From Streptomyces spiroverticillatus (GTDB lineage: Bacteria > Actinomycetota > Actinomycetes > Streptomycetales > Streptomycetaceae), in the NCBI GenBank assembly GCA_014650415.1, contig BMUX01000014.1:61260-125259 (forward strand): DNA of 64,000 nucleotides, given 5' to 3'. The notes beneath the pieces were generated by a model. The model saw only the letters and a program-made list of their open reading frames with translations, was not told where the DNA came from and did not search any database. Positions 25,625 to 33,475 of this stretch are shown here, piece by piece. Each line of letters begins with the position of its first letter. The stretch's first letter is position 1. The translations under genes and the position numbers were made by a program.

Positions 25625-27418
25625 GTGCTCTTCCGACCCGAACTGCACGGCACCCGCGGTGCCGTGGCCTCCACCCACTGGCTGGCCTCCACGGCGGGCA
25701 TGTCCATGCTGAACCGAGGCGGCAACGCCTTCGACGCCGCGACCGCCGCCGCCTTCGTCATCCAGGTGGTCGAGCCGCATCTCAACGGGCCGGGCGGCGA
25801 CGTGCCGATCCTCGCCCACCGGGCCGGCAGCGGCTCGGTCGACGTCGTCTGCGGGCAGGGTCCGATGCCCGCGGCGGCGACCGTGGAGGCCTTCACCGGA
25901 CGCGGCCTGGCCGTCGTTCCGGGTTCCGGGCTGTTGCCGGCCGTCGTCCCCGGCGCCGTGGGCGCCTGGCTCCGCCTGCTGAAGGAGTACGGAACGCTGC
26001 CGCTGGAAGACGTACTGGAACCGGCGATCGGCTACGCGGAGAACGGCTATCCGGTGCTGCCCAAGTGCGCCGCCATGATCGGCGCGCTCGCGGAGCTGTT
26101 CCGCGACACCTGGACGGAGTCGGGCCGCACCTATCTGCGGGGCGGGGTCGCCCCGCGTGCCGGGGAGCGGGTCACCAACCCGGTGCTGGCGCGCACCTAC
26201 CGGCGGCTGGTCGCCGAGGCGAAGGCGGCCACAGGGGGCCGGGAGAGTCGGATCGACGCGGCGACGGACGCCTTCTACACCGGCTTCGTCGCGGAGGCGA
26301 TCGACACCTATCTCGCCAAGGCCGAGGAGCTGGACTCCACCGGCCGCCGCAACAGCGGCCTGCTCACCGGCGCGGACCTCGCGGCGTGGCGCCCGCACGT
26401 GGAGCGTCCTCTCACCCTGGACCACCGGTCCTTCACCGTGCACAAGGCGGGGCCCTGGTCGCAGGGCCCGGTCTTCCTCCAGCAACTCGCCCTGCTGGCG
26501 GACACGGATCTCGCCGCGACGGATCCGCACAGCGCGGAGTACGTCCACACGGTGGTCGAGGCCGCCAAACTCGCCTTCGCCGACCGCGAGGCCTGGTACG
26601 GCGACCCGGACCACGCGGATGTCCCCGTCGATGCCCTGCTGGACCCGGCGTACACCGCAGCGCGCCGGGCGCTGCTCGGTGCGCGGGCCTCGCACGAACT
26701 GCGGCCGGGGCGGCCCGGCGGGCGCGAGCCGCTGCTGCCGCCGCTGCACGACGAGAGCGTCGCGCCCGCGGAACCGGCCTGGCTGGGCGAGCTGGAGCAG
26801 GGCATCCCGGCGATCATGAAGCTGACCGCGGCGACCGGCGACACGTGCTGCGTCAGCGTCACCGACGCGGCGGGCAACATGGTGGTGGCCACCCCCAGCG
26901 GCGGCTGGCTGAAGAGTTCCCCGGTGGTGCCGGGCCTCGGCTTCCCGCTGGGCACCCGGGGGCAGATGGCGACCCTCACCCCCGGTCACCCGAACACGGT
27001 GGCGCCGGGCAAGCGCCCGCGGACCACGCTCAGCCCGACCCTGGTCCTGCGGGACGGCAGGCCGCACCTGGCGTTCGGCACGCCCGGCGGCGACCAGCAG
27101 GACCAGTGGACGCTGAGCTTCTTCCTGCACCACACGGAGCACGGGATGGGCCCCCAGGCGGCCATCGAGGCCCGCACCTTCCACACCGACCACGTGCCCA
27201 CGTCCTTCGCGCCGCGCCGGTTCCGCCCGGGGACGGTGGTCCTGGAGGGCGGGTGGCCCGCGGCGGAGGTCGAGGCGCTGCGGCGGCGGGGGCACCAGGT
27301 GGACCTGGTGGCCGACTACTCGCTCAGCAAGGTGTGCGCCACCGGACTGACCGGCGACGGGCTGGTGCTCGGCGCGGCCAGTCCGCGCGGCGCGCAGGCC
27401 TACGCGGTCACGGGATAG
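25625..27418 (+). CDS. tomL: Gamma-glutamyltransferase-like C-C bond lyase (LmbA/TomL type)
   Basis: 597 residues of the Ntn-hydrolase gamma-glutamyltranspeptidase family. The N terminus reads HGTRGAVASTHWLAS, then GGNAFDAATAAAFVIQVVEPHLNGPGGD (about 35-62). The autocleavage site and nucleophile Thr are in TAATGDTCCVSVTDAAGN (about 400-417), followed by PGKRPRTTLSPTLVLRDG. In 4-alkylproline pathways this homologue does not transfer glutamyl groups. It removes an oxalyl unit by C-C cleavage after L-DOPA ring opening. There is no signal peptide, which fits an intracellular biosynthetic role, unlike ordinary exported GGTs. The start is GTG at 25625. The 3' end has been duplicated past the stop. 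Confidence 0.9.
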   Translation: MLFRPELHGTRGAVASTHWLASTAGMSMLNRGGNAFDAATAAAFVIQVVEPHLNGPGGDVPILAHRAGSGSVDVVCGQGPMPAAATVEAFTGRGLAVVPGSGLLPAVVPGAVGAWLRLLKEYGTLPLEDVLEPAIGYAENGYPVLPKCAAMIGALAELFRDTWTESGRTYLRGGVAPRAGERVTNPVLARTYRRLVAEAKAATGGRESRIDAATDAFYTGFVAEAIDTYLAKAEELDSTGRRNSGLLTGADLAAWRPHVERPLTLDHRSFTVHKAGPWSQGPVFLQQLALLADTDLAATDPHSAEYVHTVVEAAKLAFADREAWYGDPDHADVPVDALLDPAYTAARRALLGARASHELRPGRPGGREPLLPPLHDESVAPAEPAWLGELEQGIPAIMKLTAATGDTCCVSVTDAAGNMVVATPSGGWLKSSPVVPGLGFPLGTRGQMATLTPGHPNTVAPGKRPRTTLSPTLVLRDGRPHLAFGTPGGDQQDQWTLSFFLHHTEHGMGPQAAIEARTFHTDHVPTSFAPRRFRPGTVVLEGGWPAAEVEALRRRGHQVDLVADYSLSKVCATGLTGDGLVLGAASPRGAQAYAVTG

Positions 27419-27466
27419 CACAGCCGGTCCGCGCGGCGCGCAGGCTTGCGCGGTCACGGGGTAGCA
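27381..27466 (+). repeat. Duplication of the tomL 3' end past its stop codon
   Basis: The last 40 bp of tomL with its TAG (27381-27420) are repeated at 27427-27466 with 3 mismatches, a 46 bp period. The copy lies in the spacer before tomM. Confidence 0.92.
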
Positions 27467-27526
27467 GAGGAGGACATGGAATGGTTTCCCGAGGGAAACC
27501 ACCCGTCCTGTGCGGAAGGTGCTGAC

Positions 27527-29830
27527 ATGGCTGATCACCGGAAGAACCACGACGAGGACTACATCGTGCTGGGCGAGGCCCGGCAGAACAATCTCAAGGG
27601 CATCGACCTGCGCATCCCCAAAGGCAAGCTGACGGTCTTCACCGGGGTCTCCGGGTCGGGGAAGTCCTCGGTGGTCTTCGACACGCTGGCGATCGAGTCG
27701 CAGCGGCAACTCAACGAGACCCTGCCGGCCTTCGTCCGCAACCGGATGCCGAAGTACGAACGGCCGAACGCGGGGGTGATGGAGAACCTCTCCACGGCGA
27801 TCGTCGTCGACCAGCGGCCGGTCGGCGGCAACGCCCGTTCCACGGTCGGCACGATGACCGAGATCCTTCCCGCGCTGCGGGTGCTGTTCTCCCGGGCGGG
27901 CACGCCCAGCGCGGGCCCCTCCCACATGTACTCGCCCAATGATCCGCGCGGCATGTGCCAGGAGTGCCAGGGCCTCGGCACGACGGTCCGCCTGGAACTG
28001 GACAAGCTGCTCGACGAGGACAAGAGCCTCAACGAGGGTGCCATCCGCTTCCCGTCGTTCGCGGTCGGCACCTTCCAGTGGCAGCTCTACGGCGAGTCCG
28101 GGCTCTTCGACCCCGACAAGCCGGTGCGCGAATTCTCCGCGAAGGACCGCGAGCTGCTGCTGCACGGGAAGGGGTTCACGGTCGACCGGGCGGGCCGCAA
28201 CGGCGTCTACAAGAACGAGTACGAGGGCATCGTCGAGCGGTTCACCCGCCGGTACATCACCCCCGGCCTCGACAACGCGAAGAGCAAGGAGCGCGCGGAG
28301 ATCGAGCGGGTGGTGACCCAGGGCCCCTGCGAGGTCTGCCACGGCGGACGGCTGAACGAGGCCGCTCTCGCCTCGCGCATCGACGGCGACAACATCGCGG
28401 ACTTCTCCGCCATGGAGATCACCGACCTGATCGAGCGGCTCGCCCGGATCGACGCGCCCTCGGTCAAGCCGGCCGTGACGGCCGCGCGGGCCGCGCTGGA
28501 GCGCGTGCAGTCGGTCGGGCTCGGCTATCTGAGCCTGGGCAGGCAGACCAGGACGCTGTCCGGCGGCGAGGCGCAGCGGCTGAAGATGGTGCGCCACCTG
28601 GGCAGCAGCCTGACCGGTCTGACGTACATCTTCGACGAGCCCAGCGTCGGGCTGCACCCGCGGGACGTCCAGCGGTTGAACGACATCCTGCTCGCCCTGC
28701 GCGACAAGGGGAACACCGTGCTGGTCGTGGAGCACGACCGGGACGTCATCGCGATCGCCGACCACGTCGTCGACATGGGTCCGGGGGCCGGACACGACGG
28801 CGGCGAGGTGACGTTCGAGGGCACCCCGGCGGGGCTGCGCCGCTCCGGCACGGTCACCGGGAAACAGCTCCGGAGCGTCACCGGGCTCAAGGACCCGGTC
28901 CGCTCCCGCACCGGTGAGCTGACCGTCCGGGCTGCCAGTCTGCACAACCTGCGGGACGTCACCGTCGCCTTCCCCACCGGGGTGCTCACCGCCGTGACCG
29001 GTGTGGCCGGTTCCGGCAAGAGCACTCTCGTCTCGAAGGTGTTCCTCGCGCAGCACCCCGAGGCGGTGGTGATCGACCAGTCGTCGGTGGGCATCTCCTC
29101 GCGCTCCAACCCGGCGACGTACACCGACATCATGGACAGCCTGCGCCAGCGGTTCGCGCGTGCCTCGGGCGAGAAGCCCGGGCTGTTCAGCTTCAACTCC
29201 GAGGGCGCCTGTCCGGAGTGCGGCGGCAAGGGCGTCATCGAGACCGACCTCGCGTTCATGGACCCGGTGACCACGGTGTGCGAGCGCTGCGAGGGGCGCC
29301 GGTTCAACGACGAGGCGCTGCGCCACACCGTGCGGGGCCGGACCGTCGTCGACGTCCTGGCCATGACCGCCGAGGAGGCGTCGGACTTCTTCGATGACGC
29401 ACCCGTACGCCGCAAGCTGGGCCTCCTCACGGAGGTCGGGCTCGGCTACCTCACCCTGGGCCAGCCGCTGTCCACGCTCTCCGGCGGCGAGCGGCAGCGG
29501 CTGAAGCTGGCGCACCGTCTGAAGGAGACCGGCACGGTCTACGTCTTCGACGAGCCGACCACGGGGCTGCACATGAGCGACACGCGCAGGCTGCTGGGCC
29601 TGTTCGACCGGCTCGTGGACGGCGGCAACACGGTGCTGGTGATCGAGCACGACCTGGACGTCGTCAAGCACGCCGACTGGGTGGTGGACCTCGGCCCGGA
29701 GGCGGGCAGCCAGGGCGGCCGGGTGGTGTTCGAGGGCACGCCCGCCGAACTGGCCGCCGCGAAGGACTCGCACACCGGCCGCAGCCTCGCGGCCGATCTG
29801 CGGGCCGCCCGCGGACACACGTCGTCCTGA
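27527..29830 (+). CDS. tomM: UvrA-like ABC ATPase, probable PBD self-resistance
   Basis: 767 residues, shorter than UvrA (about 950) and like the UvrA2/DrrC group that lacks the UvrB-binding insert. Two ATPase halves: Walker A GVSGSGKSS and GVAGSGKST, signatures LSGGEAQRLK and LSGGERQRLK, Walker B IFDEPSVGLHPRD and VFDEPTTGLHMSD. Zinc-finger CxxC pairs occur at CQECQG, CEVCHG, CPECGG and CERCEG. It is soluble, so it is not an exporter; it likely finds or strips PBD-guanine adducts from DNA. ATG 27527 (GGAAGG upstream) matches family N termini. ATG 27476, with a very strong GAGGAGG, would add 17 residues and is a real alternative. Confidence 0.92.
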   Translation: MADHRKNHDEDYIVLGEARQNNLKGIDLRIPKGKLTVFTGVSGSGKSSVVFDTLAIESQRQLNETLPAFVRNRMPKYERPNAGVMENLSTAIVVDQRPVGGNARSTVGTMTEILPALRVLFSRAGTPSAGPSHMYSPNDPRGMCQECQGLGTTVRLELDKLLDEDKSLNEGAIRFPSFAVGTFQWQLYGESGLFDPDKPVREFSAKDRELLLHGKGFTVDRAGRNGVYKNEYEGIVERFTRRYITPGLDNAKSKERAEIERVVTQGPCEVCHGGRLNEAALASRIDGDNIADFSAMEITDLIERLARIDAPSVKPAVTAARAALERVQSVGLGYLSLGRQTRTLSGGEAQRLKMVRHLGSSLTGLTYIFDEPSVGLHPRDVQRLNDILLALRDKGNTVLVVEHDRDVIAIADHVVDMGPGAGHDGGEVTFEGTPAGLRRSGTVTGKQLRSVTGLKDPVRSRTGELTVRAASLHNLRDVTVAFPTGVLTAVTGVAGSGKSTLVSKVFLAQHPEAVVIDQSSVGISSRSNPATYTDIMDSLRQRFARASGEKPGLFSFNSEGACPECGGKGVIETDLAFMDPVTTVCERCEGRRFNDEALRHTVRGRTVVDVLAMTAEEASDFFDDAPVRRKLGLLTEVGLGYLTLGQPLSTLSGGERQRLKLAHRLKETGTVYVFDEPTTGLHMSDTRRLLGLFDRLVDGGNTVLVIEHDLDVVKHADWVVDLGPEAGSQGGRVVFEGTPAELAAAKDSHTGRSLAADLRAARGHTSS

Positions 29831-29833
29831 GGC

Positions 29834-29857
29834 GTCGTACAAAGGGTCGTACAAAGG
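29834..29857 (+). repeat. 12 bp tandem duplication before tomN
   Basis: GTCGTACAAAGG at 29834-29845 and again at 29846-29857. Each copy carries an AAAGG. A separate GGAAGGAG closer to the ATG is the likely ribosome site. Confidence 0.85.
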
Positions 29858-29869
29858 AAGGAGTGGAAG

Positions 29870-30070
29870 ATGCCCCTCATCCGCGTCACCCTGCTGGAGG
29901 GCCGGTCCCCGCAGGAGGTGGCCGCGCTCGGCGCGGCGCTCACGGCCGCCGCGCACGAGACGCTCGGCACACCGGCGGAGGCCGTCCGGGTGATCGTGGA
30001 GGAAACGCCGCCGGACCGCTGGTTCGTGGGCGGCCGGTCCATGGCCGAACGGCGCTCCACCTCCTCGTGA
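29870..30070 (+). CDS. tomN: 4-oxalocrotonate tautomerase homologue (TomN)
   Basis: 66 residues. After Met removal the chain starts with the catalytic Pro1. Arg11 and Arg39, the other key residues of 4-OT, are in place, followed by an aromatic pair (WF) near position 50. This enzyme family shifts double bonds in muconate-type acids. A TomN structure and 4-OT activity are known for the tomaymycin homologue, and a role in the ring-opened L-DOPA branch has been proposed. It ends 40 bp before the convergent tomO. GGAAGGAG precedes the ATG. Confidence 0.92.
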   Translation: MPLIRVTLLEGRSPQEVAALGAALTAAAHETLGTPAEAVRVIVEETPPDRWFVGGRSMAERRSTSS

Positions 30071-30110
30071 CACTTCCCGCAGTCGCCGGGGCGGGGACGG
30101 GAGCGACGGC

Positions 30111-31295
30111 TCAGCGCACGGCGCTCCCGCGCGCGCTGCGGTCGGCGCGTGCGAAGCGCTCCCGGACCCGCTCGACGCGCTCCGGGGGCCAGGAGGCCAG
30201 GTCGTCGCGGGTGAGCCGGCCGCTGCGGGTGATCAGGTGGGCGTTGAACGCCTCCGGTTCGAGGTCCGCGTAACTCTCCAGTTCCTCGAACCACTCCTGG
30301 CTGGTGCGCGCGGTGCGCTGCATGGCCTCGACCTCCGGCAGGCGCTGGGCCTGGTAGGCGGCGAGCGCCTCGGGGACCGAGCCGTGGTCGTCCAGCGCCA
30401 GGGCGAGCGCGAGGGCGTCCTCCATGGCGAGCCGGGTGCCCGAGCCCACGGAGAAGTGAGTGGTGTGCGCGCTGTCGCCGAGCAGGGCGATCCGCCCGTG
30501 GCTCCACTGCCGGTTGCGGACGGACACGAAGCGGTCCCAGCGCGACCGGTTGGTGCGCAGGGCGTGCCCGTCCAGGACGTCGGCGAAGAGGTCGGCGAGC
30601 CGGTCCGTGTCGCTTCGCCCGGAGGCGTCCGGCACGGTGATGTCGCCTTCGGTGAACCCGGCGGCCTCCCACACCCGGTCGTCGACCTCGGCGATGAAGG
30701 TGCTGAGGCCGGGCGCGTAGGGGTAGGCGTGGGCGTGCAGCGTGCCGTGCTCCGTCTCGGCGACGGCGAAGGTCAGGGCGGTGAAGGGCCGCTCGGTGCC
30801 GAGCCACAGATAGCGGGAGCCGCGTCGGGTGGTCTCGGTGCCGAACTGCGCCCGACGGGCCTCGCGGGTAGCGGAGTTGACGCCGTCGGCCGCCACCACC
30901 AGGTCGTACGTCCGGGCGAGCACGTCCGCCTCGGGGGCGCGGGTGCCGTGGCGGACGGTGACGCCGAGGTCGGCGCACCGCTCGCGCAGCATGGCCAGCA
31001 GGGCGCGGCGGCCGATGGCCGAGAAGCGGTAGCCACCGTTGCGCGAGGTGCGGCCCCGGTGGTGGACGTCGATCCGCGACCAGTGGGCGCACTCGGCGTC
31101 GAGCGCGGCGAACAGCGCGGGGTCGGCCGCCTCGATGCCGCCGAGCGCCCCCTCCGAGAAGACGACGCCGAAGCCGAAGGTCTCGTCGGGGGCGTTCACC
31201 TCCCAGACGTCGATCTCGCTGCGCGGCTGCAGCCTTTTGACGAGCGCGGCCGTGTAGAGGCCGCCGGGTCCGGCTCCGCTGATCGCGATTCGCAT
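30111..31295 (-). CDS. tomO: FAD-dependent aromatic monooxygenase (TomO type)
   Basis: 394 residues of the class A flavoprotein hydroxylases: FAD loop ISGAGPGGL (about 4-12), DG motif VAADGVNS (about 138-145) and GD motif ALLGDSAHTTHFSVGSGTRLAMEDA (about 276-300). The last stretch closely resembles the monooxygenase half of salicylyl-CoA and anthraniloyl-CoA hydroxylases, so the substrate may be a thioester-bound anthranilate (inference). With TomF it would supply the two ring oxygens. The ATG at 31295 follows GAGAGGTG. It is divergent from tomP across a region with two strong inverted repeats. Confidence 0.9.
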   Translation of the reverse strand: MRIAISGAGPGGLYTAALVKRLQPRSEIDVWEVNAPDETFGFGVVFSEGALGGIEAADPALFAALDAECAHWSRIDVHHRGRTSRNGGYRFSAIGRRALLAMLRERCADLGVTVRHGTRAPEADVLARTYDLVVAADGVNSATREARRAQFGTETTRRGSRYLWLGTERPFTALTFAVAETEHGTLHAHAYPYAPGLSTFIAEVDDRVWEAAGFTEGDITVPDASGRSDTDRLADLFADVLDGHALRTNRSRWDRFVSVRNRQWSHGRIALLGDSAHTTHFSVGSGTRLAMEDALALALALDDHGSVPEALAAYQAQRLPEVEAMQRTARTSQEWFEELESYADLEPEAFNAHLITRSGRLTRDDLASWPPERVERVRERFARADRSARGSAVR

Positions 31296-31338
31296 GACAC
31301 CTCTCGGGTACTCGGTCGGGCGGCGGGACGTGCGCGCC

Positions 31339-31382
31339 GGGGGCGTCAAGTGCCCCCGTTGACGGGCTACTTGTTGCCCGTC
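31339..31382. promoter_or_regulatory. Paired inverted repeats in tomO/tomP divergent region
   Basis: GGGGGC-gtcaagt-GCCCCC (31339-31357) and GACGGGC-tacttgtt-GCCCGTC (31361-31382). They lie between two divergent starts and could be operators or transcript hairpins. Confidence 0.5.
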
Positions 31383-31462
31383 GGGCCGACATCATGAGCC
31401 GCACGAGGACCCGTTGCCCCAATCTGGCCGCCACGCGGCCGACCGGAAGGGAGCGTGGATCG

Positions 31463-33385
31463 ATGAGGCCGACGACGGACGCGTCCGTGCTGGAGCGGCT
31501 GTACGGCTGTGACGTGCCGCCTTTCGCCCTGCTGCACCGGCAGCGTCCCGGCCTGCGCGAACGGGCCACGGTGGAGCTGTTGATCGGGGAGACGGAAACC
31601 GTCGCATCCCTCAACGAGGCGAACGCGTCACCCGGTGCTGGGCCGGGTCCGGGCCTGCTGGCCCTGCTGCCCTTCCGGCACCTGTCGGAACACGGCCTGC
31701 CGTGCCACGACGACGGCACGCCGGTACGGGTGCTGCGGGTGCGCGAGCACCACGTCCTGCCCGAGGAGACGTTCACCGACCGGGCCCCCCTCGGAGCACC
31801 GCCGGTGGAGTGGCGGGACGCGGGGTTCACCACGAGCGACGCCCAGTACGAGGAGCTGGTGCGCAGGTTCGTCGACTCGGACGCCGCCCGGGGCGGCCTG
31901 AACGTCCTGCTGCGCCGGGACTGGTCCGCGCGACTGCCGGGATTCCGCCCCGCGGTGGCCGTGGAGTTGTTCCGCCGGCTGCTGGCCGCCGAGTCGGGCG
32001 CGTACTGGTCCTTCGTCGTGCACACCGGGGGGCCGCGGCCGGTCACCCTGGTGGGCGCGACCCCGCAGGGGCATGTGGGAGTCGAGGGCGGCCGGGTGGT
32101 GATGAATCCGCTGTGCGGTACGTACCGGCGCCCACCGGAAGGGACCCGCGCCGAGGACCTGCTCGCCTTCCTCGCCGACCGCAAGGAGGCGGAGGAACTG
32201 GCGACCACGGTGGACGCCGAGCTGGCGGCGCTGTGCGCACTGGCCGGCCCCGGGGTGCGGGTGGAGGGGCCGTTCCTGCGCCCGATGGCGCATCTGCTGC
32301 ACACGCAGTGCCGGATCAGTGGACCCGTGACGGCCCGAGCGCGCGAGACCCTCGCGCGGACCCTGTTCGCCTCGACGGTGGTGGGCAGCCCGTTCGCGCA
32401 GGCGTGCGAGGCCATTCACGGGTACGAAGAGACCGGCCGCGGCTACTACGGGGGTCTCCTCGCCCTGATCGGGCGCGACGCCACGGGCGCGGAGGAGCTG
32501 GACACGGCGGCGGTGATCCGGACCCTGGTCGTGGACCACCGGGGCGAGGCCCGCCTGTCGGTGGGGGCGACCGTGGGCGGTCAGTCGTCACCGGAGTCCG
32601 AGGCGGCCGAGACGCGGACCAAGGCACAGGCCGTGCTGACCGCCCTCACGGGGCGACCGCCGACCGCCGAGCGGGCGGGCACGCCGAGTGCCGAGCGGGC
32701 GCGCACACCGGCCGCCCCCGTCGCGCCGGTCCCCGACCGGGACCCTGCCCTCGACAGCGCCGTACGGGAGGCACTGGACCGGCGGCACGCGGCGCTGTCG
32801 TCGTTCTGGACGGAGGGCACCGATGCGCCGTCCGCGGGCGGCCCGGCCGTGCTGGTGCTCGACGCGGGCGGCGACGCGCACACCGAACTGGCCGCCCTGC
32901 TGCACCTGGTGAACGCCGTGCACGGGCCCGCCGAGGTGATCCGCCACGACGACCGCGGCGCGGCCGACACCCTGGTCCGGCATCCGGGGCCCGTGCTGCT
33001 GGCCTCCGGTCCCGGCCGACCCGACGACCGTGGCTGCGCGCGCATGACGGCGCTGCGCCGGACAGCCGCTCTCCTGGTCCGGGACCGGCCGCCCGGCGGG
33101 CCGCCGGTGGTCGGGGTGGGCCTCGGTTTCCAGTTGCTGGCGCTGGCCGCCCTGCCGGATGCCCGGGTGGTGACCCGGTCCGGCGGTACCGGGCTGGCGC
33201 GGGAGGTGACGTTCTTGGGCCGGCCGGTCACCGCCGCCTTCCGCAACGCCTGCACGATCGTCCGCGGCCCGCAGGGACGCGAGGTGATCGCTCTGCACGA
33301 ACGGGCCGTACGGGGTGTGCAGTTCCGCCCGGAGTCGGTGCTGACCACCGACGGGGCCGGGGTGCTGCGCCGCCTGCTCGGCTGA
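31463..33385 (+). CDS. tomP: Second ADIC/anthranilate synthase homologue with degenerate glutaminase half
   Basis: 640 residues, collinear with TomD. The synthase half keeps ESGAYWSFVVHTGG, MNPLCGTYRRPP, RKEAEELATTVDAELAAL and STVVGSPFAQACEAI. In the glutaminase half the nucleophile elbow reads VGVGLGFQ (Gly in place of Cys) and the catalytic His motif reads FRPES (Arg in place of His), so glutamine hydrolysis should be lost. It may use ammonia or TomD's glutaminase, or may act as the lyase that turns ADIC into anthranilate and pyruvate (inference). The ATG at 31463 follows GGAAGGGAG. The gene is separated from tomD by 12 kb and is not a recent copy. Confidence 0.88.
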   Translation: MRPTTDASVLERLYGCDVPPFALLHRQRPGLRERATVELLIGETETVASLNEANASPGAGPGPGLLALLPFRHLSEHGLPCHDDGTPVRVLRVREHHVLPEETFTDRAPLGAPPVEWRDAGFTTSDAQYEELVRRFVDSDAARGGLNVLLRRDWSARLPGFRPAVAVELFRRLLAAESGAYWSFVVHTGGPRPVTLVGATPQGHVGVEGGRVVMNPLCGTYRRPPEGTRAEDLLAFLADRKEAEELATTVDAELAALCALAGPGVRVEGPFLRPMAHLLHTQCRISGPVTARARETLARTLFASTVVGSPFAQACEAIHGYEETGRGYYGGLLALIGRDATGAEELDTAAVIRTLVVDHRGEARLSVGATVGGQSSPESEAAETRTKAQAVLTALTGRPPTAERAGTPSAERARTPAAPVAPVPDRDPALDSAVREALDRRHAALSSFWTEGTDAPSAGGPAVLVLDAGGDAHTELAALLHLVNAVHGPAEVIRHDDRGAADTLVRHPGPVLLASGPGRPDDRGCARMTALRRTAALLVRDRPPGGPPVVGVGLGFQLLALAALPDARVVTRSGGTGLAREVTFLGRPVTAAFRNACTIVRGPQGREVIALHERAVRGVQFRPESVLTTDGAGVLRRLLG

Positions 33386-33427
33386 GCACCGACGGGGCCG
33401 GGGGCCGCGCAGCCTGCTCGGCCGACT
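33346..33427 (+). repeat. Duplication of the tomP 3' end past its stop codon
   Basis: The last 41 bp of tomP (33346-33386) recur imperfectly at 33387-33427, both starting CACCGACGGGGCCGGGG. This mirrors the tomL 3' end. Confidence 0.85.
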
Positions 33428-33441
33428 CCCCCGGCCCCGTC
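33391..33441. terminator. Bidirectional terminator after tomP
   Basis: Perfect 14 bp arms GACGGGGCCGGGGG (33391-33404) and CCCCCGGCCCCGTC (33428-33441) with a 23 nt loop, between convergent genes. It marks the likely right end of the PBD transcription units. Confidence 0.8.
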
Positions 33442-33475
33442 CGTCCTGCTTCCCCGGCCCCGTCGGCGAGCGGGC

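Noticed and set aside
24488..30073. Very long minus-strand open frame of 1861 codons
   Set aside because: It runs antisense to tomK, tomL and tomM, all with conserved motifs. It is a GC-bias artefact.
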